From NCBI RefSeq assembly GCF_026427775.1, contig NZ_CP044532.1, positions 4,154,001-4,218,000 on the forward strand: a stretch of 64,000 bases of DNA, given 5' to 3'. The DNA is from Arthrobacter sp. CDRTa11. GTDB lineage: Bacteria > Actinomycetota > Actinomycetes > Actinomycetales > Micrococcaceae. This document shows positions 6,770 to 15,947 of this stretch, piece after piece (within the stretch, counting starts at the first letter, position 1; each line of letters opens with the position of its first letter). Made by a program: the position numbers and the translations under genes. The notes under the pieces were generated by a model that saw only the letters and a list, made by a program, of their open reading frames with translations, did no database searches and was not told where the DNA came from.

Positions 6770-7789
6770 TCAGCCCAGGAGCTTGCGGAGGAACTCCAGC
6801 TGCCTGATCCAGTGGTGTTCCTGGCCGCCCTCATGGTTGTTGAACCGGTACACCTCGATGTCCTTTACCGCCCCGGTGTTTGAAGAGCCGGCCACTCCGG
6901 AACCGTAGGCGTTGAAGCTGGCGAACACGGTCGATGGAGGGCAAATATCGTCCATTTGGGCTGCCGAATACAGTGCCGGAACCGTGGCCGCCCGGGCCAG
7001 GTTGACGCCGTCGAAGTAGTTCAGCACCGCGAGCATTGGCTCGTACCGGTCACGGTGCCGGCCAAGGAAGGCGGCAATTTCCGGGTACGGGCCGCGCGGG
7101 GTGATGTCAATGGCGCGGGGGAAGTCCTGCAGGAACGGGACGTCCGGCAGCGCGGCGATGACGCCGTCGAGCCGTCCGGGCACGAGTCCCGCAACGGCAA
7201 CAACTATGCCGCCGCCCTGGCTGACCCCGGCCAGAACCACCCTGGACGGGTCCACCGCGGGGTGGGACTGGGCGGCCTCCACGGCCCGGAAAGCGTCGAC
7301 GTAGACCCGGCGGTAATAGTAGTCTTCGCGGGTCCCGGCCCCACGGGTCATCAGCCCGGCGTAGGCCACCTCACCGGCGCTCGGGTGGGGGTCGGCCGTC
7401 TCGCCGAGGGTTCCGCCGTAGCCCTGGCCCCGGGTATCCATGATGAAGTGCGCGTAGCCCGCCTGCGCCCACTTGGTGTCCTGGTTGACCAGGCCGCGCC
7501 CGCCGGAATAGCCAACGTAATTGACGACTACGGGCAGCTGTGTTCCGGGCGCGCGGTGCGCCGGGAGGTGCAGCCACCCTTTGATGGGGGCACCGCCGTA
7601 GCCGGCGAAGGTGACGTCGTACGTGTCGATGACCGACAGGTAGTTCTCGACGGGCTCAAAAGTGGCACCAAGGGGAAATATCCGGGCTTCCTCGATAGTG
7701 GCGTCCCAAAAGGCCTGGAAGTCGGCCGGCGGCGTCACTGCGGAGGTGTACCCGCGGAGCTGCTCGAGGGGAAGGTCAAAAAGGGGCAT
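6770..7789 (-). CDS. Acetyl xylan esterase / cephalosporin-C deacetylase family (AXE1, CE7)
   Basis: The 339-residue protein is an alpha/beta-hydrolase of carbohydrate esterase family 7, which removes acetyl groups from sugars and short oligosaccharides inside the cell. Ser190 is in the nucleophile elbow GVSQGGG, Asp280 in AQMDDICPPST, and His319 in NNHEGGQEHHW. The RGQG motif at residues 120-123 is characteristic of the family. There is no signal peptide. It follows rhaB by 137 bp in the same direction, so it probably belongs to the rhamnose operon, although a 13-bp direct repeat in the gap may mark a separate signal. Its substrate is likely an acetylated oligosaccharide, possibly rhamnose-containing. 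Confidence 0.9.
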   Translation of the reverse strand: MPLFDLPLEQLRGYTSAVTPPADFQAFWDATIEEARIFPLGATFEPVENYLSVIDTYDVTFAGYGGAPIKGWLHLPAHRAPGTQLPVVVNYVGYSGGRGLVNQDTKWAQAGYAHFIMDTRGQGYGGTLGETADPHPSAGEVAYAGLMTRGAGTREDYYYRRVYVDAFRAVEAAQSHPAVDPSRVVLAGVSQGGGIVVAVAGLVPGRLDGVIAALPDVPFLQDFPRAIDITPRGPYPEIAAFLGRHRDRYEPMLAVLNYFDGVNLARAATVPALYSAAQMDDICPPSTVFASFNAYGSGVAGSSNTGAVKDIEVYRFNNHEGGQEHHWIRQLEFLRKLLG

Positions 7790-7803
7790 GGTGCAGTCCG
7801 GTC

Positions 7804-7851
7804 CTGTCGGTTCTGGTGGTTGGTTGACCTTGCGGGCTCTGTCGGTTCTGG
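7804..7851. repeat. 13-bp direct repeat upstream of the esterase gene
   Basis: The sequence ctgtcggttctgg occurs at 7804-7816 and 7839-7851, 35 bp apart, in the gap between rhaB and the esterase start. Spacing of three to four helical turns would suit a regulator, but the unit is not palindromic and could be chance or a duplication. Confidence 0.5.
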
Positions 7852-7926
7852 CTACGTTGACTGATCCGCTTCCACATTAAGCGCCAACGAGCACTTGGGG
7901 CCCTATTTGCTGATGTTTTTGGGGCC

Positions 7927-9453
7927 TCAAGTGTTCGTTCGCGCAAGCTGCGGTGCGAACTCCTGCAGCCCGCCAGCATTGGCCACCAGGGCCCGGAGCT
8001 CGGATAGCCCGCCGGAGACAGCCCCGGCCGCCCGGGCCTGGACCAGCACGTTGCCCAGGGCTGTGGCTTCCACCGGGCCTGCCACCACACGCGTTCCGGT
8101 GGCGTCCGCCGTGAGCTGGCAGAGCAGGCGGTTCTGCGAGCCGCCACCCACCACGTGCACCACCTCGACCTGACGGTCCGCCAGCCGTTCCGCCGCTGAA
8201 ATGGCCTTGGCGTAGCCTGCGGCCAGGCTGTCCAGGATGCAGCGGGTGATGGCCGCGGGATGGTCCGCGAGCAGTCCCCCGGCGTTGTGCACCGCGGCCC
8301 GGATGCGTTCGGGCATGTTGTCCGGGGCAATAAAGGACGGATCCTCGGCGTTGATCCTGGGACCGCCCGAAGGCAGCTCCGCGGCTGCCTCCAACAGTTC
8401 CTCCAGGCTTGCCGCGTAGCCCTGGTGGGACCACTCCCGCTGGCATTCGCTCAGGAGCCAGAGCCCGCCCATGTTGCGCAGGTACCGGATGGTGCCGTCC
8501 ACGCCACGTTCATTAGTGAAGTTCGCCTCCCGGCTGGCCTCGGTGAGTACTGGGCGCGGCAGCTCAAGCCCCACCAGCGACCACGTTCCCGAGGAGATGT
8601 AGGCGAAATCTCGCTGCCCCTCTCCCGCTGCCGCGGCAGGGACGGCCGCTACGGCGGACGCTGTGTCGTGCGAGCCCACTGCCACCACCGTCGTTTCCTG
8701 CGGCAACCCCACTTGCCCGGCGATGGCCGGCAGGAGGGTGCCCACAGTTTCACCGGGTTGGATCAGCGGCGGGAAGAGGTCTTTCCGTAGGCCCAGGGCT
8801 GTGAGGAATTCGGTGGCCCACTCCCCTGCGACGGCGTCGAAGAGACCCGTGGTGGAGGCATTGGTGGCCTCGGTCCGCCGAACCCCGGTGAGGAAGAACG
8901 CGATCAGGTCCGGAATGAGCAGTGCCTGCAGCCCGTCCAGGTCCGGTTCGGTGGCCAGCTGGTAGATGGTGTTGAACTGCAGGAACTGCAGGCCGGTGGT
9001 GCCGTAGAGGCGCGCCGGGTCCAGTTTCCGGTGGACCGGTTCGACGGCGGTGCGGCTGCGGTCATCCCGGTAGCTGAAGGGCTGCGCCATCAGTTCCCCT
9101 GCGGCGTTGACCAGCCCATAATCTACTGCCCAGGTGTCGATACCAATGCTCGCCACCTGCTCGCCCTGCGCGGCGGCGACGGTGGACGCCGCCCGGAGGC
9201 CCTCGAGCACCTCAGCAAAAAGGGCGTCGAAGTCCCAGCGGAGGCCGCCGTCGAACTCCACAACGCCATTGGGAAAGCGGTGGACCACTTCGAGCTGCAC
9301 GCTGCCGTCACCGTCGGCGCCGCTGGTGACCCGGCCCAGGATAACCCGGCCTGAAGAGGCACCGATATCGACGGCGGCGAATACCTTGGGGGGCCCTGCG
9401 GAAACTGCCCCGGCCTGGACCGGGGCAGTTTCGTTGGTGCGTTGGGTGCTCAT
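7927..9453 (-). CDS. rhaB: Rhamnulokinase
   Basis: It phosphorylates L-rhamnulose to L-rhamnulose 1-phosphate with ATP. The 508-residue FGGY-family kinase has the N-terminal ATPase motif VDIGASSGRVILGRV (about residues 29-43), SIGIDTWAVDYGLVN near 104-118, VGSHDTASAV near 267, FAYISSGTWSLVG near 292, and VHVVGGGSQNRLLCQ near 455. The order and length match bacterial RhaB. ATG 9453 overlaps the stop of the aldolase gene by 4 nt (ATGA), so the two are translationally coupled. It is the third gene of the rhaI-aldolase-rhaB run. Confidence 0.94.
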   Translation of the reverse strand: MSTQRTNETAPVQAGAVSAGPPKVFAAVDIGASSGRVILGRVTSGADGDGSVQLEVVHRFPNGVVEFDGGLRWDFDALFAEVLEGLRAASTVAAAQGEQVASIGIDTWAVDYGLVNAAGELMAQPFSYRDDRSRTAVEPVHRKLDPARLYGTTGLQFLQFNTIYQLATEPDLDGLQALLIPDLIAFFLTGVRRTEATNASTTGLFDAVAGEWATEFLTALGLRKDLFPPLIQPGETVGTLLPAIAGQVGLPQETTVVAVGSHDTASAVAAVPAAAAGEGQRDFAYISSGTWSLVGLELPRPVLTEASREANFTNERGVDGTIRYLRNMGGLWLLSECQREWSHQGYAASLEELLEAAAELPSGGPRINAEDPSFIAPDNMPERIRAAVHNAGGLLADHPAAITRCILDSLAAGYAKAISAAERLADRQVEVVHVVGGGSQNRLLCQLTADATGTRVVAGPVEATALGNVLVQARAAGAVSGGLSELRALVANAGGLQEFAPQLARTNT

Positions 9454-11489
9454 CGCAGGAAGGCTGCGGCCACTCCGGCGTCCACGGGGATGTGCAGGCC
9501 GGTGGTGTGGGACAGTTCGTTGCTGGTGAGCACTGCGGCGGCGTTGGCCACGTGCTCGGGCAGGACTTCGCGCTTGAGCAGGGTGCGCTGGGCGTAGTAC
9601 TCGCCCAGTTTTTCCTCGTCCACGCCGTACACGGCGGCGCGCTTGGCGCCCCAGCCGCCGGCGAAGATGCCGGAGCCGCGGACCACGCCGTCGGGGTTGA
9701 TGCCGTTGACGCGGATGCCGTATTCGCCGAGTTCGGCCGCGAGCAGGCGCACCTGGTGGGCCTGGTCTGCCTTAGTGGCGGAGTAAGCGATGTTGTTGGG
9801 GCCGGCGAATACGGAGTTCTTGGAGGAGATGTAGACGATGTCCCCGCCCAGGCCCTGCGCGATCATGACCCTGGCCGCGGCTTTGGCCACCAGGAATGAG
9901 CCCTTGGCCATGACGTTGTGCTGCAGGTCCCAGTCCTTCTCGGTGGTTTCCAGCAGCGGCTTGGAGATGGATAGGCCTGCGTTGTTGACCACCAGGTCCA
10001 CACCGCCGAACGCCAGGACGGCGGCGTCGATGGCGGCGGCCACCTGGGCCTCGTCCGTCACGTCAGCCTGCACGCCGATGGCGACGTCGGGGCCGCCGAG
10101 CTCCTCGGCCACCTTTTCAGCGTTCTCCAGGTTCAGGTCGGCGATGACCACGCACGCGCCTTCAGCGGCGAGGCGGGTGGCGATGGCCTTGCCAATGCCG
10201 GAGGCTGCGCCGGTGACCAGGGCAATGCGGGTGGCGTGGGATTTCGGCTTGGGCAGCCGGGCAAGCTTGGCTTCCTCCAGCGCCCAGTATTCGATGCGGA
10301 ACTTCTCGGATTCCTCGATCGGCGCGTAGGTGGAGATCGCCTCGGCGCCGCGCATCACGTTGATGGCGTTGATGTAGAACTCGCCGGCAACGCGGGCGGT
10401 CTGCTTGTTCGCCCCGAAGGAGAACATACCGACGCCGGGCACCAGCACAATGGCCGGGTCCGCGCCGCGCAGTGCCGGGCTGCTTTCGTCCGCATGGCGG
10501 TCGTAATAGGCCTGGTAATCCTCGCGGTAGTCCGCGTGCAGCTCGTGCAGCCGCGCAATCGAGTCCTCAATGGACGCGTCGGCGGGCAGGTCCAGGATCA
10601 GCGGCTTGACCTTGGTGCGCAGGAAGTGGTCCGGGCAGGAGGTGCCCAGGGCGCCCAGGCGCGGGTGCTCGGCGGCTTCCAGGAAGTCAAGGACGACGGC
10701 GTCATCGCTGAAGTGCCCCAGCTGCGGTTTGTCCGTGGAGGCCAGGCCGCGGATCACGGGTGCCAGGGCTGCGGCTTTAGCCTTGCGCTCGGCCTCCGGC
10801 AGGGCCGCGTAACCGGGCAGGTTCGGGCCGAAGGGCTCGGCCTTGCCGTTGTCGCGGATGTACTTCTCCGCCTGTTCGATGATCCACAGCGAGTTCTGTT
10901 CTGCTTCTTCGCTGGTGGCGCCCCAGGCGGTGATGCCGTGCCCGCCCAGGATGGTGCCGATGGCCTGCGGGTTGGCTTCCTTGATCGCTGCGATGTCCAG
11001 GCCCAGCTGGAAACCGGGACGGCGCCAGGGAACCCAGAGAACCTTGTTGCCGAAGATTTTGGTGGTCAGTGCCTCGCCGTCCACTGAGGTGGCGATCGCG
11101 ATGCCGGAGTCCGGGTGCAGGTGGTCAACGTGCGCGGCGTCCACCAGTCCATGCATGGCGGTGTCGATCGAGGGAGCGGCACCGCCCTTGCCGTGCAGGC
11201 AGTAATCGAAGGCGGCCACCATCTCGTCTTCACGGTCCACGCCCGGGTAGACGTTCTTCAGCGCGTTCAGCCGGTCCAGGCGCAGCACCGCAAGGTTCTC
11301 CGCCTTCAGGGTGCCCAGGTCCCCGCCGGAGCCCTTGACCCACAGCAGCTGGACGTCCTCGCCCGTGACCGGGTCCTTTGCCGTGCCCTTCGCGGAGGTG
11401 TTGCCGCCCGCGAAGTTGGTGTTCCGCTTGTCCGCGCCCAGGCGGTTGGAACGGGAAATCAGCTCTTCAACAGTCTTATTGGTTGTCAT
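9450..11489 (-). CDS. Bifunctional rhamnulose-1-phosphate aldolase / lactaldehyde dehydrogenase
   Basis: This is a two-domain protein of 679 residues. Residues 1 to about 400 are a class II aldolase domain, with LWVKGSGGDL and HPDSGIAIATS segments and a GGHGITAWG motif. Residues about 410-679 are a short-chain dehydrogenase with LVTGAASGIGKAIA (NAD loop), NNAG and YSATKADQ (catalytic Tyr and Lys). The fusion splits L-rhamnulose 1-phosphate into dihydroxyacetone phosphate and L-lactaldehyde and then oxidises lactaldehyde to lactate, as described for the RhaE/RhaEW type. I chose ATG 11489, 5 nt after the rhaI stop; an in-frame ATG at 11507 would overlap rhaI by 13 nt. Confidence 0.92.
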   Translation of the reverse strand: MTTNKTVEELISRSNRLGADKRNTNFAGGNTSAKGTAKDPVTGEDVQLLWVKGSGGDLGTLKAENLAVLRLDRLNALKNVYPGVDREDEMVAAFDYCLHGKGGAAPSIDTAMHGLVDAAHVDHLHPDSGIAIATSVDGEALTTKIFGNKVLWVPWRRPGFQLGLDIAAIKEANPQAIGTILGGHGITAWGATSEEAEQNSLWIIEQAEKYIRDNGKAEPFGPNLPGYAALPEAERKAKAAALAPVIRGLASTDKPQLGHFSDDAVVLDFLEAAEHPRLGALGTSCPDHFLRTKVKPLILDLPADASIEDSIARLHELHADYREDYQAYYDRHADESSPALRGADPAIVLVPGVGMFSFGANKQTARVAGEFYINAINVMRGAEAISTYAPIEESEKFRIEYWALEEAKLARLPKPKSHATRIALVTGAASGIGKAIATRLAAEGACVVIADLNLENAEKVAEELGGPDVAIGVQADVTDEAQVAAAIDAAVLAFGGVDLVVNNAGLSISKPLLETTEKDWDLQHNVMAKGSFLVAKAAARVMIAQGLGGDIVYISSKNSVFAGPNNIAYSATKADQAHQVRLLAAELGEYGIRVNGINPDGVVRGSGIFAGGWGAKRAAVYGVDEEKLGEYYAQRTLLKREVLPEHVANAAAVLTSNELSHTTGLHIPVDAGVAAAFLR

Positions 11490-11494
11490 TGCAG

Positions 11495-12673
11495 TTACGC
11501 GCCCCATCCGGCTTGCTGGCCGCCCACGCGGTCCTCGTTGATCTTCTTCTGGTAACCGCTGGCCTTGAAGGCAGCCATCGGGTCCGCAGGCAGCCCGCGG
11601 GATTCACGCCACTCGGCCAGCAGGGGCCGGACGTCAGTGTAAAAGGCATCGTTGAAAATGCCGTTCGCTGCCAGGACATCACCGGCACGCTGGGCTTCGC
11701 CCAAGGCCTCGGTGTCCACCAACAGCGCCCGGGCCGTCATCTCCTGGACATTCAGCACGGACCGGATCTGGCCCGGAATCTTCTCCTCCAGGTTGTGGCA
11801 CTGGTCCAGCATCAGCGCGACAGCGGAATTTCCGTCCGAATTCCTTCCGAAGCCACCGCCGCGGATGACCTCATACATGATGCGGAAGAGCTGGAACGGA
11901 TCCGCGGCACCCACGATGAGGTCGTCGTCGGCATAGAAGCGCGAGTTGAAGTCAAAGGAGCCCAGCTTGCCCAGGCGCAGCAGCTGCATCACGATGAACT
12001 CGATGTTGGTGCCCGGGGCGTGGTGGCCGGTGTCCAGGCAGACGAAAGCCTTCTCGCCCAGGGCCAGGGTCTGGGCGTAGGACGTGCCCCAGTCCGGGAC
12101 ATCGGTGTGGTAAAAAGCCGGCTCGAAGAACTTGTACTCCAGCACCAGCCGCTGTTGATCGCCCAGGGCGGCGTAGATCTCCTGCAACGATTCGGCCAGG
12201 CGGTCCTGGCGGCCACGCATGTCATCCTGGCCCGGGTAGTTGGTGCCGTCCGCCAGCCAGATCTTCAGGTCCTTCGAACCCGTGGCGTGCATGATCTCGA
12301 TGCAGTCCAGGTGGTGGTCGATGGCGCGGCGGCGAACTGACTCGTTGGAGGACGTCAGCGACCCGAATTTGTACTCGTCATCCTGAAAGGTGTTGGAGTT
12401 GATGGTGCCCAGGCCCATACCCAGCCCGGCCGCGTACTCCTTCAGCGCGGCGTAGTCATCCACCTTGTCCCACGGAATATGAAGGGCAACGGTGGGCGCC
12501 AGACCGGTCAGCTCGTGTACTTTGGCGGCGTCCGCGATCTTCTCCTGCACCGTCCGCGGCGTGCCGGGCGTGCCGAACACCCTAAAACGCGTGCCTGAAT
12601 TTCCATAAGCCCACGAGGGGACCTCGATGGCAAGCTCCCCGAGCCTGCCCAGCGCCGTTGCTACGTCATTCAT
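11495..12673 (-). CDS. rhaI: L-rhamnose isomerase (RhaI type)
   Basis: It interconverts L-rhamnose and L-rhamnulose. The 392-residue TIM-barrel protein is the RhaI-type enzyme of actinobacteria and pseudomonads, not the longer E. coli RhaA. Visible features are PSWAYGNSGTRF near residue 20, LHIPWDKVDD, the metal-site segments EYKFFEPAFYHTD and CLDTGHHAPGTN, and FDFNSRFYADDDLIVG. It starts at ATG 12673 after ggaaagaacc. It follows rhaM by 67 bp and is followed directly by the aldolase gene. The LacI-type gene at 13239 is the likely regulator. Confidence 0.92.
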   Translation of the reverse strand: MNDVATALGRLGELAIEVPSWAYGNSGTRFRVFGTPGTPRTVQEKIADAAKVHELTGLAPTVALHIPWDKVDDYAALKEYAAGLGMGLGTINSNTFQDDEYKFGSLTSSNESVRRRAIDHHLDCIEIMHATGSKDLKIWLADGTNYPGQDDMRGRQDRLAESLQEIYAALGDQQRLVLEYKFFEPAFYHTDVPDWGTSYAQTLALGEKAFVCLDTGHHAPGTNIEFIVMQLLRLGKLGSFDFNSRFYADDDLIVGAADPFQLFRIMYEVIRGGGFGRNSDGNSAVALMLDQCHNLEEKIPGQIRSVLNVQEMTARALLVDTEALGEAQRAGDVLAANGIFNDAFYTDVRPLLAEWRESRGLPADPMAAFKASGYQKKINEDRVGGQQAGWGA

Positions 12674-12740
12674 GATGATGGTTCTTTCCGGTGTCTTTAT
12701 TGCTGCGGTCTGGGTTCAAGTACGGTGGCGGCCGGAGCCG

Positions 12741-13085
12741 CTAGGGCTCAGCAGCTGCCGCGGCGAGCTGGTCATCAAGATTGAAAACTTCGTCCAGGAC
12801 CTGGAACCCCTCATCGGGCGCCTGGTCCGGGTTGTTGAAAAGAGCGGCCATTTCCGCCTGCCAGCGGGCATTGATTTCTGTCAGCGCCATTCTGGCGCGG
12901 ACGGCGTCGAAATCGTCGCATTCGACGTAGCCGATGAGGAGGCCGTCAGATCCAAGGAACAGCGAGTAGTTGTTCCAGCCGGCCTGCTTGAGCTCCGCCA
13001 GCATCTCCGGCCACACGGCGGCATGCCGACGCCGGTATTCGTCGATCACCTCCGGCCTGACCGAGGAGCGGAAACACACCCTCAT
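12741..13085 (-). CDS. rhaM: L-rhamnose mutarotase
   Basis: It interconverts the alpha and beta anomers of L-rhamnose. The 114-residue dimeric alpha/beta-barrel protein starts MRVCFRSSVRPEVIDEYRRR and carries HAAVWPEMLAELKQAGWNNY, the conserved RhaM block with the catalytic His and a Trp. GYVECDDFD follows. ATG 13085 was chosen because ggtgag lies 6-7 nt upstream; a TTG at 13091 is in frame. It is the first gene of the rhamnose operon, just downstream of the shared operator region. Confidence 0.92.
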   Translation of the reverse strand: MRVCFRSSVRPEVIDEYRRRHAAVWPEMLAELKQAGWNNYSLFLGSDGLLIGYVECDDFDAVRARMALTEINARWQAEMAALFNNPDQAPDEGFQVLDEVFNLDDQLAAAAAEP

Positions 13086-13110
13086 CTGCAACTCACCGAA
13101 CTTCCCCTTT

Positions 13111-13139
13111 TTTGAATCGTTTCATTGTTACGATTCAAA
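13111..13139. promoter_or_regulatory. Operator of the rhamnose operon and its LacI regulator
   Basis: Perfect arms tttgaatcgt (13111-13120) and acgattcaaa (13130-13139) frame a 9-nt spacer. Within it, tgaatcgtttca at 13113-13124 is a 12-bp LacI-type palindrome with central CG. It lies between the divergent rhaM and regulator genes, 26 bp from the rhaM ATG. Close copies (11 of 12 positions) are found at 17760-17771 and 25978-25989. Confidence 0.82.
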
Positions 13140-13238
13140 GTACTCTGGTAGATAAGTAGGTGTCAAGCAAATTCCAGCGCACGGCCGAAAGCCGGGCCTG
13201 GGGCCGCTGCAGCACGTGGCATACAAGCACGGAGAACC

Positions 13239-14282
13239 ATGAATCGTTCAGCCAGTATCAAGGACGTCGCGAACCATGCGAGCGTGGCAGTGGGTACCGT
13301 ATCCAACGTCCTGAACTACCCTGACCGCGTATCCGAGCGGACTAAGGAGCGGGTACTCCGGGCCATCGACGAGCTGGGCTTCGTCCGAAATGATGCTGCG
13401 CGGCAGCTTCGCGCCGGCCATAGCCGGACCATCGGCCTGATCGTCCTGGACGTGGGCAACCCCTTCTTCACGTCCGTGGTGCGAGCCGCGGAAGACGCCG
13501 CTGCGCTGCAGGGCAGCGCGGTGCTGCTGGGCGACAGCGGGCATGATGCCAGCCGTGAGTCCAACTACATCGATCTTTTCCAGGAACAACGTGTCCAGGG
13601 CCTGCTCATCTCCCCCGTGGGCGACATCACCGAGCGGCTGGACCTGCTCCGCGAGCGCGGGGTTCCCACCGTTCTGGTGGACCGGCTCGCCGATGAGAGC
13701 AAGTACAGTTCAGTCTCCGTTGACGACGACGCCGGAGGTTACCTCGCTGCCCGGCACCTGCTGGACACCGGCCGCCGTCGGCTCGCCTTTGTGGGCGGCC
13801 CGGCATCGATCCGTCAGGTGGCGGACCGTCTGCAAGGTGCCCAACGAGCCGTGAAGGAGGAGCCGGACGCCACGCTTGAGGTGCTGGATTCAGACGGGCA
13901 GACAGTGCTGGCTGGGCGCAGTGTGGGCAATGCCCTGGTAGAGCGCAGCGGGGCGGAGTTGCCGGACGGGATCTTCTGCGCCAACGATCTCCTCGCCCTG
14001 GGAGTGATGCAGTCCCTCACCATGACCCACTCCCTGAGGATCCCGGAAGATATCGCCCTGATCGGTTATGACGACATCGATTTTGCAGTCTCGGCCGTGG
14101 TCCCGCTGTCCTCCATCCGGCAGCCTACCGAAGCTCTTGGCCGCACTGCCATAGAACTGCTGGCCGAGGAAGTGGAATCCGAAAACCCCAGGCACCGCGC
14201 AGTGATTTTTACACCGGAGCTGGTGATCCGCCAGAGCACCGGACCCACCACGGGGCTCAATCCCCTGGCTCACCCGCACTGA
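13239..14282 (+). CDS. LacI-family regulator, probably of rhamnose genes
   Basis: This 347-residue repressor has the LacI helix-turn-helix SIKDVANHASVAVGTVSNVLN at residues 5-25, a hinge helix ending in a RQLRAGHSRTIGLIV linker, and a periplasmic-binding-protein-like sensor domain to about residue 335. ATG 13239 follows ggagaa by 3 nt. It is divergent from rhaM, with a perfect palindrome between them. The effector is probably rhamnose, rhamnulose or a phosphate of these, by context only. The same operator occurs before the SGNH hydrolase and the beta-galactosidase/ABC divergon, so its regulon probably extends across the locus. Confidence 0.88.
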   Translation: MNRSASIKDVANHASVAVGTVSNVLNYPDRVSERTKERVLRAIDELGFVRNDAARQLRAGHSRTIGLIVLDVGNPFFTSVVRAAEDAAALQGSAVLLGDSGHDASRESNYIDLFQEQRVQGLLISPVGDITERLDLLRERGVPTVLVDRLADESKYSSVSVDDDAGGYLAARHLLDTGRRRLAFVGGPASIRQVADRLQGAQRAVKEEPDATLEVLDSDGQTVLAGRSVGNALVERSGAELPDGIFCANDLLALGVMQSLTMTHSLRIPEDIALIGYDDIDFAVSAVVPLSSIRQPTEALGRTAIELLAEEVESENPRHRAVIFTPELVIRQSTGPTTGLNPLAHPH

Positions 14283-14351
14283 TTGGCCCGTCGGCACAGT
14301 GACCAACCACCTCTTGTGAGAAAATAGTAAGGGTGCTTAGCTTAAAGTGCC

Positions 14352-14389
14352 GCCCGGTTCCTTCCGGTACCCTCCAGCAGGAACCGGGC
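14352..14389 (+). terminator. Hairpin after the LacI gene
   Basis: Perfect 11-bp arms gcccggttcct (14352-14362) and aggaaccgggc (14379-14389) enclose 16 nt. A second small palindrome (ccggtagtgctaccgg, 14389-14404) follows at once. The interval 14283-14574 holds nothing else recognised apart from the promoter of the next gene. Confidence 0.65.
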
Positions 14390-14574
14390 CGGTAGTGCTA
14401 CCGGACCGGCTCATCGCCGGACTACAGCCCGCACACCAGCCGCACTTGATCGCTTCACCGGTCCCGCCAGGCCGGGGAAGGTTATCCTGAAGATAACGTG
14501 TGTTTTGTGTACAGGCGTCGTCTGGCGGATCGTTCCGAGTGCTGGTTCGCCAAACACTGGCCGGAGGAAAGGCG

Positions 14575-15294
14575 ATGGAGCAGAATCTCCCTCTTGATGA
14601 ACTCTCCGTTGTGATTGGCAGGATCACGGGCCTGCTTCTCACGGAAGAAAAAGTAGACCGCGCTGTGCACCTTCTGGCCCGGGCGATCAAGGACGCGATA
14701 CCAGGGACCATAGGGGCAGGCGTCTCCCTTCTGGACAGTCAGGGCCGCAGGACCAGTGCCGGATTTACGGATCGGATTGTCGAACGTGTGGATGCCCTGC
14801 AGTATGAGCTTGGACAGGGCCCCTGCCTGACTGCCTGGGCAGCCGAGGAAACTGTGCTTGTTGATGACGTCCGGGCTGATCCCCGCTGGCCGGACTGGAG
14901 TGCTGCAGTGGAAGCCCTGCCGGTCCGCTCTGTGGTCAGTACAGTGCTCGTCTCAGGGAAGGAATGCGTCGGCGCCCTAAAGGTCTACGCCGCCCTTCCC
15001 TCTGTCTACGATTCCGGCACGGGCCAACTCCTTGAGCTGTTTGCGGCCCCGGCGGCGACACTGCTGTCCCACATCCAAACCAACGAATCACCACACCGTT
15101 TGAGTGCTGGGCTGCAGGCCGCGCTGCGCAGCAGGGATGCAGTCAACCGTGCTTGCGGGATCCTGATGGAACGGCATGGCATGAGTTACGAGCAGGCACT
15201 GCAGCAGCTCATGCGTCAGGCCCGCGACGCAGGACAAACCCTGCCGCAGACCAGCTCTGACACAATCGCCGGAACGCCGGCCAACCGGAACTAA
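14575..15294 (+). CDS. GAF and ANTAR domain protein
   Basis: The 239-residue protein has an N-terminal GAF sensor domain (residues about 25-165, with YELGQGPCLTAWAAEE and DVRADPRWPDW) and a C-terminal ANTAR RNA-binding domain (about 180-225, with ALRSRDAVNRACGILMERHG and MSYEQALQQLMRQA). ANTAR proteins bind paired hairpins in nascent RNA and block termination. This one lacks an obvious partner kinase, so its GAF domain is likely the sensor. ATG 14575 follows ggaggaaagg. A small gene follows after 12 nt, and a second GAF-ANTAR gene lies 0.9 kb downstream. Confidence 0.9.
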   Translation: MEQNLPLDELSVVIGRITGLLLTEEKVDRAVHLLARAIKDAIPGTIGAGVSLLDSQGRRTSAGFTDRIVERVDALQYELGQGPCLTAWAAEETVLVDDVRADPRWPDWSAAVEALPVRSVVSTVLVSGKECVGALKVYAALPSVYDSGTGQLLELFAAPAATLLSHIQTNESPHRLSAGLQAALRSRDAVNRACGILMERHGMSYEQALQQLMRQARDAGQTLPQTSSDTIAGTPANRN

Positions 15295-15306
15295 AGGTGT
15301 ACCGCC

Positions 15307-15699
15307 GTGGGCTTCGATCCCCATGAACCTGAACAAAGCCGCCGGCTTCGGGAAGCGCTCAAAGCCTCAGACCTCGGCATCGGGGAGCTATGGCTGAATT
15401 ACTTCAGCCTTGGCGGCAGTGTGGGCGAATATGAAGTCGAGGCCTACTTGCAGGGCCTTTTGTCGCTCCCGCCCACTGAACGGGATCTGCTGGCCATGGC
15501 GGGTAACGAACTCATCGACAGGGTTCCGCGGATCCACGCACCTTATTCAGACGACCTTGATTCAGACGACCTCACCGCACCAACCGAAGAGAATCGTGGC
15601 GAACGGGACCAAACCGGCTTGGGCGGAGAACTGAGCCAGCCGGGCAAGGATCAGGGCACGGGCGAGGACGAACACGGCCAGGAACCGCCCCGGACGTAG
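15307..15699 (+). CDS. Hypothetical protein following a GAF-ANTAR gene
   Basis: I do not recognise a family with certainty. The protein is 130 residues, starts at GTG 15307 (MGFDPHEPEQSRRLREALKA), and lies 12 nt after the GAF-ANTAR stop, so it is in the same transcript. Residues 1-70 look helical and include GELWLNYFSLGGSVGEYEVEA and LLSLPPTERDLLAMAGNELI. Residues about 78-130 are acidic and polar, probably disordered. No membrane segment or metal motif is visible. Confidence 0.7.
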   Translation: MGFDPHEPEQSRRLREALKASDLGIGELWLNYFSLGGSVGEYEVEAYLQGLLSLPPTERDLLAMAGNELIDRVPRIHAPYSDDLDSDDLTAPTEENRGERDQTGLGGELSQPGKDQGTGEDEHGQEPPRT

Positions 15700-15728
15700 G
15701 AACGGCCTCCAGCCCGGCCCGGAAGGCA

Positions 15729-15947
15729 TCACCGGAAAAGCCACGTTCCGTCCGACGGCGATTCGGACTTTCCCCGTCGCCGGAGTCTGTGAAACAGGAC
15801 GATGAAAGGCAAAGCAATAAGCTGCAGAACGCCCGCTATCAACAGCAGCAAAACCACAAGGATCAATACGGGCGAGTACAACAGGAACACTGTGATGGCC
15901 GTTGCGAGATACCCGCCGATCAACGCGAGGATCGACTCTGCACCCAT
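15729..15947 (-). CDS. Small membrane protein
   Basis: This predicted 72-residue protein starts at ATG 15947 (MGAESILALIGGYLATAIT), preceded by cggag. It has two hydrophobic stretches, LATAITVFLLYSPVLILVVLLLL and AGVLQLIALPFIVLF, and a basic tail HRLRRRGKSES. The frame is open to 16061, but the extra 38 residues look non-protein-like. It is antisense to its neighbours and lies between two GAF-ANTAR genes. No function can be assigned. Confidence 0.6.
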   Translation of the reverse strand: MGAESILALIGGYLATAITVFLLYSPVLILVVLLLLIAGVLQLIALPFIVLFHRLRRRGKSESPSDGTWLFR